Origin: Streptomyces purpureus
GTDB taxonomy: Bacteria > Actinomycetota > Actinomycetes > Streptomycetales > Streptomycetaceae
DNA: 64,000 nucleotides
Assembly: GCF_014648195.1 (NCBI RefSeq)
Contig: NZ_BMQQ01000008.1
Span: 118,008-182,007, forward strand
Reading direction: 5' to 3'
Shown: positions 1 through 8,502 of the stretch, one piece after another
How the letters are laid out: every line of letters begins with the position of its first letter
How positions within the stretch are numbered: position 1 is the first letter of the stretch
The notes under the pieces: model-generated
Told to the model about the DNA's origin: nothing
Databases searched by the model: none
Seen by the model: the letters and a program-made list of their open reading frames with translations, nothing else
Made by a program: the position numbers and the translations under genes

Positions 1-453
<453 letters not shown>

Positions 454-465
454 TTACCGGACGTT

Positions 466-510
466 CAGGCGAAGGCCCCGGTAGCGGGGTGCTACCGGGG
501 CCTTCGCCTG
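466..510. terminator. Perfect 20-bp stem-loop terminator
   Basis: Positions 466-485 are the exact reverse complement of 491-510, with a 5-nt loop. No U-tract follows, as is common in Streptomyces. It sits downstream of the HxlR gene (minus strand) and upstream of the aminopeptidase start, so it probably ends the HxlR transcript. The rest of 283-621 shows no credible gene; 283-465 presumably holds the aminopeptidase promoter. Confidence 0.8.
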
Positions 511-621
511 GTCCGAGGAAGAACGCGGACGGACTTCACATGGCGCAATCGGCCGGTTCAGTACGGCGACCGAGGAACGGCTCGGCGGTGTCCGCATGAC
601 GGACGATGACCGAATCCGTCC

Positions 622-1080
622 TCAGGCCGTGGCCAGCGCCGCCTCCGCCGCCTCGCGCTCGTCGTACCGCGCACGCGCCGCCGCGATCTCGTTCTGGTGG
701 ACCTCGGTCCAGGTCACCAGCGAGCGGATCGTCGTGTGCAGCGTGCCGCCGAGCGGGGTGAGTTCGTACTCCACCCGCGGCGGCACCACCGGGTGCACCG
801 TCCGCTTCACCAGCCCGTCGCGCTCCAGCTGACGCAGCGTCACCGTCAGCATCCGCTGGCTGATGCCGTCGATCTCCCGGCGCAGCTCCGTGAAGCGCAG
901 ACGGCGGTGGTCGAGCAACGCGATGACCAGCAAGGACCACTTGTCCGCCACCCGGTCGAGGATCTGGCGGACCTCACAGTCCTCCCGGGTGTCCCACTGG
1001 AAGGGGTCGGTGTCGCCGTAGAGGCCGTCCCCGTAGGTGCCTTCGCAGTGACTCGGTTCCTTCAAAGTGCCTTCTTCCAT
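622..1080 (-). CDS. HxlR-family winged-helix regulator
   Basis: A 152-residue protein. The central block runs from DCEVRQILDRVADKWS through FTELRREIDGISQRML to LERDGLVKRTVHPVVPPRVEYELT, the classic HxlR/DUF24 winged-helix core, at about residues 34-115. Cys12 and Cys35 are present; cysteine near the start of the domain is a redox sensor in some family members, but no role can be claimed here. The gene is divergent from the MFS exporter at 1180 with a 99-nt shared upstream region, so it probably controls that exporter. The ATG at 1080 was chosen because the reading frame upstream of it is antisense to the MFS gene. Confidence 0.88.
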   Translation of the reverse strand: MEEGTLKEPSHCEGTYGDGLYGDTDPFQWDTREDCEVRQILDRVADKWSLLVIALLDHRRLRFTELRREIDGISQRMLTVTLRQLERDGLVKRTVHPVVPPRVEYELTPLGGTLHTTIRSLVTWTEVHQNEIAAARARYDEREAAEAALATA

Positions 1081-1109
1081 GCCTCCCGATGGTGCCGCAG
1101 GATTCAGGT

Positions 1110-1145
1110 GGTTACAAGAGAGAACCGACCCGCGGTCGAGTAACC
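1110..1145. promoter_or_regulatory. Candidate HxlR operator in divergent promoter region
   Basis: GGTTAC (1110-1115) and GTAACC (1140-1145) are inverted copies with centres 30 bp apart, about three helical turns, between the divergent HxlR and MFS genes. The position suits a dimeric regulator. This is inferred from symmetry and location only. Confidence 0.3.
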
Positions 1146-1179
1146 CTCCTTTCCCGTACGCCCTTTCACGGAGACACCC

Positions 1180-2613
1180 ATGCCCAAGAACCCGACCCTG
1201 TCCGCACGCGCCTGGGCCCTCCTCCTCGTCCTCTGCGGCACGATCTTCCTGGAGGGCATCGACGTGGCCATGCTCGCCGTGGCCGTGCCCTCGATCAGAT
1301 CCGACCTGGGGTTGTCGACCGGGACGGCGGCCTGGGTGATGAGCGCGTACGTCCTCGGCTACGCCGGCTTCACCCTCCTCGGCGGCCGCGCGGCCGACCT
1401 CCTCGGCCGCCGCAGGATGTTCCTGACCTGGCTCACCGTCTTCATGCTCTTCTCCGGTCTCGGCGGCTTCGCCACCGAGGGCTGGATGCTGATCACGGCC
1501 CGGTTCGTCACCGGTGTGGCGGCCGCCTTCATGACCCCGGCCGCGATGTCGATCATCACGACCTCGTACGCGGAGGGGCCGGAGCGCAACAAGGCCCTGC
1601 TGGTCTTCGCCGGCACGGCCGCGGGCGGCTTCTCGCTCGGCCTGGTCATCGGCGGGCTGCTCACCGCACTCGGCTGGCGCTGGGTCTTCTTCGCGCCGGT
1701 GATCTTCGCGGGCGCCGTCCTGCTGGCCGCGTTCAAGCTGCTCCCGGCCGAGGGCCGGCCCGCCCGTGCCACGGGCGGCTTCGACCTGGCCGGCGCGGTG
1801 GTCGCGGCGGGCGCGATGCTCCTGCTCGCCTTCGGCATCGTACGGCTCGAACACGGCCTGGACTCCTGGGAGCTGACGGCCGCCGCATTTGCCGCGGGGC
1901 TGCTGCTCACCGGCCTCTTCGTCGCCGTGGAGCGGCGCGCGAAGAACCCGCTCGTGCGCCTCGGCTTCCTGCGCAAGGCCGCGACCGTCCGCGCCGACCT
2001 CGGCATGATGCTCTTCGTCGGCGCCTTCTTCGGCTTCCAGTTCGTCGTCACGCTCTACCTGCAGGAGCTGCGCGGCTGGTCGTCCTTCGAAACGGCGCTC
2101 GCGCTGATCGTGATGGGCGTGGACGCGGTCCTCGCCCCCACCCTCACCCCGCGCCTGGTCAACCGTTTCGGCAACGCCAAGGTCGCCTTCGGCGGCTTCG
2201 TCCTCGCGGCCGTCACCTACGTCGTGTTCCTGCAGATCGGCTCGGACTGGACGTACGCGGCGATGTTCCCGCTGCTGCTGCTCAACGGCGTGGCCTTCGC
2301 CGTCGTGTACGGCCCCCTCACCATCGCCGCGACCGACGGCGTGGACGAGGAGGAACAGGGCCTGGCCAGCGGCCTGCTCACCACCGCCACCCAGTTCGGC
2401 TCGGCGGTCGGTATCTCGGCCGTCACCGCGGTCTACGGCCTGAGCGCGACCTCCGACCCGATGGACGCCTTCCGCGCGGCCCTGGCGGTCCCGGTGGCCA
2501 TGATCCTCCTCGGCGGCCTCCTCACGGCCACGGGCCTGCGCACCCGGCCCGTCCGCCACATGGAGGCGGAGAGCCCTTCCGCGGAGCCGGTCCGGGAACG
2601 CCAGACGGTGTAG
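1180..2613 (+). CDS. MFS drug/metabolite exporter (DHA2-like)
   Basis: A 477-residue, strongly hydrophobic protein. The first segment carries LEGIDVAMLAVAVPSI, and the cytoplasmic loop after segment 2 carries the MFS motif A (GGRAADLLGRRR, residues 68-79). Length and spread of hydrophobic stretches fit the 14-segment DHA2 family of proton-driven exporters. The C-terminus is a short charged tail. Substrate cannot be read from sequence. The divergent HxlR gene suggests induction by a small molecule. The ATG at 1180 has GGAGA about 8 nt upstream. Confidence 0.88.
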   Translation: MPKNPTLSARAWALLLVLCGTIFLEGIDVAMLAVAVPSIRSDLGLSTGTAAWVMSAYVLGYAGFTLLGGRAADLLGRRRMFLTWLTVFMLFSGLGGFATEGWMLITARFVTGVAAAFMTPAAMSIITTSYAEGPERNKALLVFAGTAAGGFSLGLVIGGLLTALGWRWVFFAPVIFAGAVLLAAFKLLPAEGRPARATGGFDLAGAVVAAGAMLLLAFGIVRLEHGLDSWELTAAAFAAGLLLTGLFVAVERRAKNPLVRLGFLRKAATVRADLGMMLFVGAFFGFQFVVTLYLQELRGWSSFETALALIVMGVDAVLAPTLTPRLVNRFGNAKVAFGGFVLAAVTYVVFLQIGSDWTYAAMFPLLLLNGVAFAVVYGPLTIAATDGVDEEEQGLASGLLTTATQFGSAVGISAVTAVYGLSATSDPMDAFRAALAVPVAMILLGGLLTATGLRTRPVRHMEAESPSAEPVRERQTV

Positions 2614-2650
2614 CGCGCCGGCCGCACGGCCCGGGACGGGTGAACGGCAA

Positions 2651-2683
2651 CGGCTCCGGCGGACGTCACGTCCGCCGGAGCCG
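2651..2683. terminator. Bidirectional stem-loop between convergent genes
   Basis: A 14-bp perfect stem (2651-2664 with 2670-2683) and 5-nt loop lie between the end of the MFS gene (+) and the end of rarD (-). It could serve both transcripts. Confidence 0.75.
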
Positions 2684-2722
2684 TCGACCGCGTTCCGGTG
2701 TGCCAGATCTCCGGGACGGGGC

Positions 2723-3715
2723 CTAGCGGGCCTCGACCTCCGGTGCCTGGGCCTCCGTCTGGGCCTCCGCCCGTGGCTTCACCGCGTCCACCGTCGCCGC
2801 CTCGGCGGCCAGGCGGGCCGCCTCCGTGCGGCCGCGGCGGGCCGTGCGGAGGGCGTCCCAGGTCAGGAGGGTGAGGGCGAGCCAGACCAGGGAGAAGCCG
2901 GCCCAGCGTTCGGCCGGCATCGCCTCGTGGAAGTAGACGACGCCGAGGAGGAACTGGAAGACTGGGGCCAGGTACTGGAGCAGGCCGAGCGTGGACAGCG
3001 GGACCCGGATCGCCGCCGCGCCGAAGCAGACCAGGGGCGCGGCCGTGACCAGGCCGGTCGCGGCGAGCAGGGCCGCGTGGCCGGCGCCCTCGGCACCGAA
3101 GGTGGCCGAGCTCTGGGTGCCGAGCCACAGCAGGTAGCCGAGCGCCGGCAGGAACTGGATCGCGGTCTCCGCGGCCAGCGACTCCAGACCGCCGATGTTG
3201 ACCTTCTTCTTCACCAGGCCGTACGTGGCGAAGGTCAGGGCCAGCGTCAGCGAGATCCACGGCGGCTGCCCGTACCCCACGGCGAGCACCAGCACGGCCG
3301 CGAAGCCGATGCCGACGGCGGCCCACTGGGCCGGCCGCAGCCGCTCCTTCAGCAGGACGACGCCCATCGCGATCGTGACCAGCGGGTTGATGAAGTAGCC
3401 GAGCGACGCCTCGACGACCCGGCCGGTGTTCACGGCCCAGATGTAGACGCCCCAGTTGACCGTGATCACGGCCGCGGCGAGGGCTATCAGGCCCAGCTTG
3501 GCGGGGCTGCGCAGCAGCTCCCGCACCCAGCCCCAGCGGCGCAGCACGAGCAGCGCGAGGCCGACGACGGCGAGGGACCAGACCATCCGGTGGGCGAGGA
3601 TCTCGACGGCCCCGGCGGGCTTGAGAAGGGGCCAGAAGAGCGGGACCAGGCCCCACATGCCGTAGGCACCGATCCCGTACAGCAACCCTGCCCGGGTCTC
3701 TCCTTGTGTCTTCAC
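2723..3715 (-). CDS. rarD: RarD-type EamA-family permease
   Basis: 330 residues with ten hydrophobic segments in two repeated EamA halves. The opening GIGAYGMWGLVPLFWPLLKP followed by EILAHRMVWS is characteristic of RarD proteins (E. coli RarD is about 296 residues); the extra length here is an Ala/Glu-rich C-terminal tail of about 40 residues. The biochemical substrate of RarD proteins is not settled, despite the historical chloramphenicol-sensitivity label. It is a single gene, convergent with the MFS gene. Confidence 0.85.
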   Translation of the reverse strand: MKTQGETRAGLLYGIGAYGMWGLVPLFWPLLKPAGAVEILAHRMVWSLAVVGLALLVLRRWGWVRELLRSPAKLGLIALAAAVITVNWGVYIWAVNTGRVVEASLGYFINPLVTIAMGVVLLKERLRPAQWAAVGIGFAAVLVLAVGYGQPPWISLTLALTFATYGLVKKKVNIGGLESLAAETAIQFLPALGYLLWLGTQSSATFGAEGAGHAALLAATGLVTAAPLVCFGAAAIRVPLSTLGLLQYLAPVFQFLLGVVYFHEAMPAERWAGFSLVWLALTLLTWDALRTARRGRTEAARLAAEAATVDAVKPRAEAQTEAQAPEVEAR

Positions 3716-3855
3716 CGAACCTCCTGCCCTGTGCCACGCGCCTGTCCTGTCGAAGGTAGCGCCGCACAGGGAGGGCTGTCATGTCCGTACCGCAATACGG
3801 TCATGACCGGGGCCACCGGTCGGAAGGCCGGCGGCATCCCGGTCGCGGGCCTCGG

Positions 3856-4716
3856 TCAGGCGGTCCGCAGCGCCGCCTCGATCGTCTCCGCGACCGGCGT
3901 CGTCGGGCGGCCGATCAACCGGGCCAGGTCGCCGCTGCGCCGGGCCAGCGCCCCACGGCGTACGGCCGCGTCCACGTCGACCAGGATCTCCGCGAAGGCC
4001 TCGGGCACGCCCGCGCCGGTGAGCACCGACAGATGGGTCTCGGCCGGTACGTCCTGGTAGGCGATCTCCTTGCCGGACAGCCGCGCGACCTCGGCCGCGT
4101 ACTCGGCGAACGACCAGGCGGTGTCGCCGCTCAGCTCGTAGACCTGGTGGAGGTGGCCCTCGCCGGTCAGCGCGGCCGCCGCGGCGGCCGCGTAGTCGGC
4201 GCGCGGCGCGGAGGCGACCCGGCCCTCGCCCGCGCTGGCGACCACGGCGCCGTGCTGGAGGACCGGAGCGAGGTGCTCGGTGTAGTTCTCGGTGTACCAG
4301 CCGTTGCGCAGGAAGGTGTACGGCAGGCCGGACTCCAGGATCAGCCTCTCGGTCTCCTTGTGCTCGTCGGCGAGGCGGAAGTCGGCCTCCGGGCCGCCGA
4401 GGATGCCGGTGTACGCGAGCTGGGCGACGCCCGCCGCCGTCGCCGCGGCGATCACGGCGGCGTGCTGCGCCACCCGCTGCCCCACCTCGCTGCCGGAGAT
4501 CAGCAGGACCCGGTCGCCGGCTTCGAAGGCGTCGGCCAGCGTCTCGGGCCGGCTGTAGTCGGCGACGCGCAGCTCGACCCCGCGACCGGCGAGGTCGGCG
4601 GCCTTCTCCTTGTTCCGGACGACGGCGGCGACGCGGTGGGCGGGGACGGTGGCGAGCAGCTCGTCGATGACGAGGCGGCCAAGCTGTCCGGTGGCTCCGG
4701 TGACGACGATGCTCAT
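3856..4716 (-). CDS. qorB: NAD(P)H:quinone oxidoreductase, QorB/YtfG-type
   Basis: 286 residues, the length of E. coli YtfG (QOR2), and alignable with it throughout as I recall that sequence. The Rossmann motif TGATGQLG is at residues 6-13; then come LLISGSEVGQR, LADEHKETE, LRNGWYTENYTEHLAP and the end ...GRPTTPVAETIEAAL. This atypical SDR/NmrA-like family reduces quinones with NADPH. The ATG at 4716 starts exactly before the nucleotide fold and has GGGAG about 10 nt upstream. It is divergent from an HxlR regulator matching YtfH/QorR, the same pair as in E. coli and Corynebacterium. Confidence 0.9.
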   Translation of the reverse strand: MSIVVTGATGQLGRLVIDELLATVPAHRVAAVVRNKEKAADLAGRGVELRVADYSRPETLADAFEAGDRVLLISGSEVGQRVAQHAAVIAAATAAGVAQLAYTGILGGPEADFRLADEHKETERLILESGLPYTFLRNGWYTENYTEHLAPVLQHGAVVASAGEGRVASAPRADYAAAAAAALTGEGHLHQVYELSGDTAWSFAEYAAEVARLSGKEIAYQDVPAETHLSVLTGAGVPEAFAEILVDVDAAVRRGALARRSGDLARLIGRPTTPVAETIEAALRTA

Positions 4717-4786
4717 GGTGAGGGTGCTCCCGTTCGGTTCGTTTCCCTGGCGTGCCACTGACCGTACGTTGGGCGCTAACCTTCCG

Positions 4787-4813
4787 AAAGTACCCACTTT
4801 GAAGTAAGGTACT
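4787..4813. promoter_or_regulatory. Candidate QorR operator (nested inverted repeats)
   Basis: Between qorB and its regulator lie AAAGT-ACCC-ACTTT (4787-4800) and, overlapping it, AGTACC (4789-4794) with GGTACT (4808-4813), centres 19 bp apart. The right arm is only 3 nt from the regulator ATG, which would suit autorepression. It is assigned by symmetry and position. Confidence 0.45.
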
Positions 4814-4816
4814 GAC

Positions 4817-5215
4817 ATGGGAGTAAGGGAAGTCGTGAACGGCAAGCCGGACGTCAACGAGCCGATGTGCCCCTCCCGGCTCGTCCTGGAGCACGTCACC
4901 AGCCGCTGGGGCGTCCTCGTCCTGGCCGCCCTCATGGAGCGCTCGTACCGCTTCAGCGAGCTGCGCCGCACGATCGGCGGCGTCAGCGAGAAGATGCTCG
5001 CCCAGACCCTTCAGACCCTGGAGCGCGACGGCTTCGTCCACCGCGAGGCCCAGCCCGTCATCCCGCCCCGCGTCGACTACTGGCTCACCGGCCTCGGCAA
5101 GGAGGCCGCCGAACAGGTCTGGGCCCTGGCCCGCTGGACCGAGCGCCGGGTCCCCGCCGTGCAGGCCGCCCGCGCCGACTACGACCGGGCCCGCGAGGGA
5201 ACCGTCACCAATTGA
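4817..5215 (+). CDS. qorR: Redox-type HxlR regulator, QorR/YtfH-like
   Basis: 132 residues. The block MCPSRLVLEHVTSRWGVLVLAAL...FSELRRTIGGVSEKMLAQTLQTLERDGFVHREAQPVIPPRVDYWLT matches YtfH/QorR almost motif for motif. Cys18 sits where the single regulatory cysteine of C. glutamicum QorR lies, as I recall, suggesting thiol-based derepression of qorB under quinone or oxidative stress (inference). The start is uncertain: ATG 4817 has only AAGG upstream, while GTG 4835 (residue 7) has AGGGA close by. Either way Cys18 is retained. Confidence 0.88.
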   Translation: MGVREVVNGKPDVNEPMCPSRLVLEHVTSRWGVLVLAALMERSYRFSELRRTIGGVSEKMLAQTLQTLERDGFVHREAQPVIPPRVDYWLTGLGKEAAEQVWALARWTERRVPAVQAARADYDRAREGTVTN

Positions 5216-5308
5216 TCCCAATGCCCCCGTAATCAGGGCTCGTTGACCCTCCGGCGCGTACGATCTGCTCACCACTCGGGGAGAGTGCGTAGCGTCCGTG
5301 GGGGGCCT

Positions 5309-6139
5309 GTGACGTACGGATACGGAAGAGTGCTGCGTTCCTGCTGCGCCTTACTGGCGGGCGGACTGATCCTCACCGGCTGTTCCGGCTCCGAGCCGGG
5401 CGGCAACGACAATGCCCGGCCGAAGAGTTCGCCCGCGCCGAGCGCCTCCGCCCGGCCGAGCGCGAGCCCGACCGCGAATCCCACGCCGACCCGGCTGGAC
5501 TTCACCCCCGACCCCGCCCGCGCGCCCCGCACCGAGGCCGACGCCCGGCGGCTCGCCCTCGCCGTCGTCGCCGGCCCCGACTCCTGGGGCCCCGACTACG
5601 TGGCACGCCGCCCGCACCACAGCGCACCCGGCTACTGGCCCGTCCTGAGCGCACAGTGCACCTGGGAGACCGGCACCCGCCCCGCGACCGTGCTCCACAG
5701 CGTCACCGCCTACAGCGAGATCCCCGCCGCGGCCGGCAAGGGCCCGCTGCAAGTCTCGGCCACCGTCACCGTGCACCGCACCGAGACCGACGCCGACTGG
5801 GAGATGGCCCAGACGCTGGAGGAGGCGCTGCGCTGCCCCGACCAGCGACTGCGCGAAGGCGAGCGCATCAGCGGCCTCATCTCGCTCGGCAACCCCTTCG
5901 GCGTCGGCGGCAACTTCACCGCCGCCGACTCGCTCGGCGAAGGCGGCAAGTACCACAACGACGCCTTCGGCGGCCCCCAGAAATACGCCTGGTACCAGTC
6001 CCGGGTCTCCCAGGTCACCGTCGCCGTCGTCGCCAAGGGAGCCCCCGGGCACGTCGACAAGGACATCGACCACGCCCAGGTCCAGGCGCTGGTCACCATG
6101 GTCGATCGGGCCGAGAGCCAGCTGGAGGCCCAGTCATGA
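5309..6139 (+). CDS. Lipoprotein upstream of the sensor-kinase pair
   Basis: 276 residues from GTG 5309, chosen because it puts a signal peptide with lipobox L-T-G-C (Cys about residue 25) at the N-terminus; a longer GTG start at 5285 has poorly spaced signals. After the lipid anchor comes a Ser/Pro/Ala-rich linker (about 30-65), then an unrecognised extracellular domain with two cysteines (AQCTWE and LRCPDQ contexts) that could form a disulfide. Its stop overlaps the ATG of the following kinase (ATGA), so the two are translationally coupled. I do not recognise the family. A helper or sensor role for the kinases is inference. Confidence 0.75.
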   Translation: MTYGYGRVLRSCCALLAGGLILTGCSGSEPGGNDNARPKSSPAPSASARPSASPTANPTPTRLDFTPDPARAPRTEADARRLALAVVAGPDSWGPDYVARRPHHSAPGYWPVLSAQCTWETGTRPATVLHSVTAYSEIPAAAGKGPLQVSATVTVHRTETDADWEMAQTLEEALRCPDQRLREGERISGLISLGNPFGVGGNFTAADSLGEGGKYHNDAFGGPQKYAWYQSRVSQVTVAVVAKGAPGHVDKDIDHAQVQALVTMVDRAESQLEAQS

Positions 6140-8499
6140 GCCCTGCCGCCCCGCCCCCGCCGCCGGACCGCGAACCCGACGCGCCCCCGCCCGAGCCCCC
6201 TCCCGGGGCCACCCCGCCCGAGCGCGACCCCGACGCGACCCGGCCCGGTCCCACCCCCGGCGCCACCCCGCTCCCGCGCGACCCCGGCGCCACCCCGTCC
6301 CCACCCCCGCTCCCGCCCGAGCGTGAGCGCGAGCCCGGTGCCGTCCAGCCGCTGCTCGCCTCCGACCCCTCCGTGATCGCCGGCTACCGGCTCCTCGGAC
6401 GGCTCGGCGCGGGCGGCATGGGCGTGGTCTACCTCGGCCGTACCGACAGCGGTGAACTCGCCGCGGTGAAGGTCACCCACGCCGACCAGGCCGACCAGCC
6501 CGACTTCCGCACCCGCTTCCGGCGCGAGGTCGAGGCCGCCCGCCGGGTCTCCAGCCCCTGGGCCGTCCCCGTCACCGGCGCCGACCCGGACGCCCCCGAG
6601 CCCTGGCTGGCCACCGCCTTCGTCCCCGGCCCCTCGCTCGGCGAGGCCGTACGCGCCCACGGCCCGCTGCCCGCCCGCAGCGTACGGATCCTCGGCGGGG
6701 CGATCGCCCGAGCCCTGGCCGCCGTACATGCCGCGGGACTCGTCCACCGCGACGTGAAACCCGGCAACGTCCTGCTCGCCGTCGACGGCCCGCGCCTGAT
6801 CGACTTCGGGATCGCCCGGACCGCCGAGGAGACCGCGCTCACCGCCACCGACATGGTCGTCGGCACCCCCGGCTTCCTCGCCCCCGAACAGGCCGAGGCC
6901 CGCGCCGACGAGATCGGCCCGGCCAGCGACGTCTTCGCGCTCGGCTGCCTGCTGGCCTTCGCGGCGACCGGCCGCCCGCCTTTCGGCTCGGGCTCCGTCG
7001 ACGCCCTGCTGTACCGGACCGTCCACGACGAACCCGACCTGGCCGGCGTCCCCGACGGACTCCTCGACCCGCTGCGGGCCTGCCTCGCCAAAAGCCCCGC
7101 CGACCGGCCGACCGCCGAACAGGTCACCGCCCTCCTCACCGAGGACACCCCCGGCACCGCCGCCGACTGGCTGCCCGCACCCGTCGTCCGGACCATCGCC
7201 GAACGCTCCACCCGGATGCTCGCCCTGCCCGACATCGAGCCCACGCACGGCGGCACAAGCGTCCAGAATCCGGCCGGCAGACGGAAGTTCCTCCTGGCCA
7301 CCGGGTCGGTGGCGCTCGCTGCCGCCGCGGGCGTGGGCATCTGGACCGCCCTGACGGACGACGGCGGTACGAAGGCCGCCCCGCCGCCGAAGAAGCGGCG
7401 CTGGATCATCGGCGTCCAGGCCGACCTGACCGGGCCCGCCAAGGAACTCGGCATCGCCCAGGAACACGGCGCCCGCCTCGCCGTCGACCACTTCAACGCC
7501 CGCGCCGACAAGCCCTTCACCCTCGAACTGAAAGTCTCCGACGACGCCGGCGACCGGTACCGCGCGGCCGCGGCCGCCCGCCGTCTCACCACCGACCCCG
7601 ACGTCCTCGGCGTGCTCGGCTCCACCTCCGACTACACCTCGCAGGAGGCGCTCCCCGTCTACGACGAGGCCCGTGTCCCGCTGATCACGGTCTCCGCCGG
7701 CCTCAACCTGCTCACCGTGAACGACAAGACCCAGGGCCGGACCATCCTGCGGGCCTGCCCGCCGCACCCCTTCGCGGGCATGTGCCTGGCCTACTACGTC
7801 CAGGCCAAGACCCGCAGCCGCCGGCCGGGCATCCTCCAGGAACGCACCGACGACACCTACGCCTGGCAGTACATCGGCGGCGCCAACTTCGCCTTCCGCC
7901 AAGGGAAGATCGCACCGTACCCCCGGGTGGTCCCCGCGGGCCTCACCGACTACAGGTCCGTGCTCGCCCGGATGACCGCCGACGGCATCGACGCCTACGT
8001 CCACTGCGGCCTCACCCCCAGCGCCGTCCTCGCCGCCCGCGCCCTGAAGGAACTCGGCTTCACCGGCATGAAGGTGGCCGGCCAGCACGTCTTCGGACCG
8101 AGGTTCCTCAAGGAGGCCGGCGACGCGGCCGAGGGCTGGATCCTCGGCGCACCCGTCGTCGACCCCACGACCAGGAAGGAAGCCGCGGCTTTCGTCGCCG
8201 CGCACCGCGCCAAGTACGGCACCGGCCCCGCCTACTACGCGGGTGAGGCCTACGACGTCGTCAACCTCCTGATCCAGGAGGTGGTGAAGAAGGCCAAGGG
8301 CGGCGAACGCCCCGACCGCACCACACTCACCCCCGTCCTGCGCAAGGTGAGGTACGAGGGCGCCATGGGCGGCTACGTCTTCAACCACGAGACCGGCGAC
8401 CCGGACGCCGTGGGCACGTTCATGTACGTCGTCGAGGGCGGCCGCTACAAGCCGCTCGAATTCGCCCCCGCAGGACCACCCGCCACCCGGGGGACGTGA
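6136..8499 (+). CDS. Ser/Thr kinase fused to extracellular substrate-binding domain (copy 1)
   Basis: 787 residues. Residues 1-75 are Pro-rich with repeated PGATP units. The Hanks kinase domain spans about 80-345: Gly-loop GRLGAGGMGVVY, Lys in AAVKV, HRDVKPGN (His204), DFG (223-225), APEQ near 250, all intact. One hydrophobic segment follows an Arg-Arg-Lys at about 382-402. Residues 415-787 look like a type I periplasmic-binding fold of the Leu/Ile/Val receptor class (GVQADLTGPAKELGIAQEHGARLAVDHFN...). Expected topology: kinase inside, binding domain outside, so ligand binding could drive phosphorylation. It is coupled to the lipoprotein upstream and 3 nt from a paralogue downstream. No ABC permease or ATPase genes adjoin. 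Confidence 0.88.
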   Translation: MSPAAPPPPPDREPDAPPPEPPPGATPPERDPDATRPGPTPGATPLPRDPGATPSPPPLPPEREREPGAVQPLLASDPSVIAGYRLLGRLGAGGMGVVYLGRTDSGELAAVKVTHADQADQPDFRTRFRREVEAARRVSSPWAVPVTGADPDAPEPWLATAFVPGPSLGEAVRAHGPLPARSVRILGGAIARALAAVHAAGLVHRDVKPGNVLLAVDGPRLIDFGIARTAEETALTATDMVVGTPGFLAPEQAEARADEIGPASDVFALGCLLAFAATGRPPFGSGSVDALLYRTVHDEPDLAGVPDGLLDPLRACLAKSPADRPTAEQVTALLTEDTPGTAADWLPAPVVRTIAERSTRMLALPDIEPTHGGTSVQNPAGRRKFLLATGSVALAAAAGVGIWTALTDDGGTKAAPPPKKRRWIIGVQADLTGPAKELGIAQEHGARLAVDHFNARADKPFTLELKVSDDAGDRYRAAAAARRLTTDPDVLGVLGSTSDYTSQEALPVYDEARVPLITVSAGLNLLTVNDKTQGRTILRACPPHPFAGMCLAYYVQAKTRSRRPGILQERTDDTYAWQYIGGANFAFRQGKIAPYPRVVPAGLTDYRSVLARMTADGIDAYVHCGLTPSAVLAARALKELGFTGMKVAGQHVFGPRFLKEAGDAAEGWILGAPVVDPTTRKEAAAFVAAHRAKYGTGPAYYAGEAYDVVNLLIQEVVKKAKGGERPDRTTLTPVLRKVRYEGAMGGYVFNHETGDPDAVGTFMYVVEGGRYKPLEFAPAGPPATRGT

Positions 8500-8502
8500 C
8501 GC

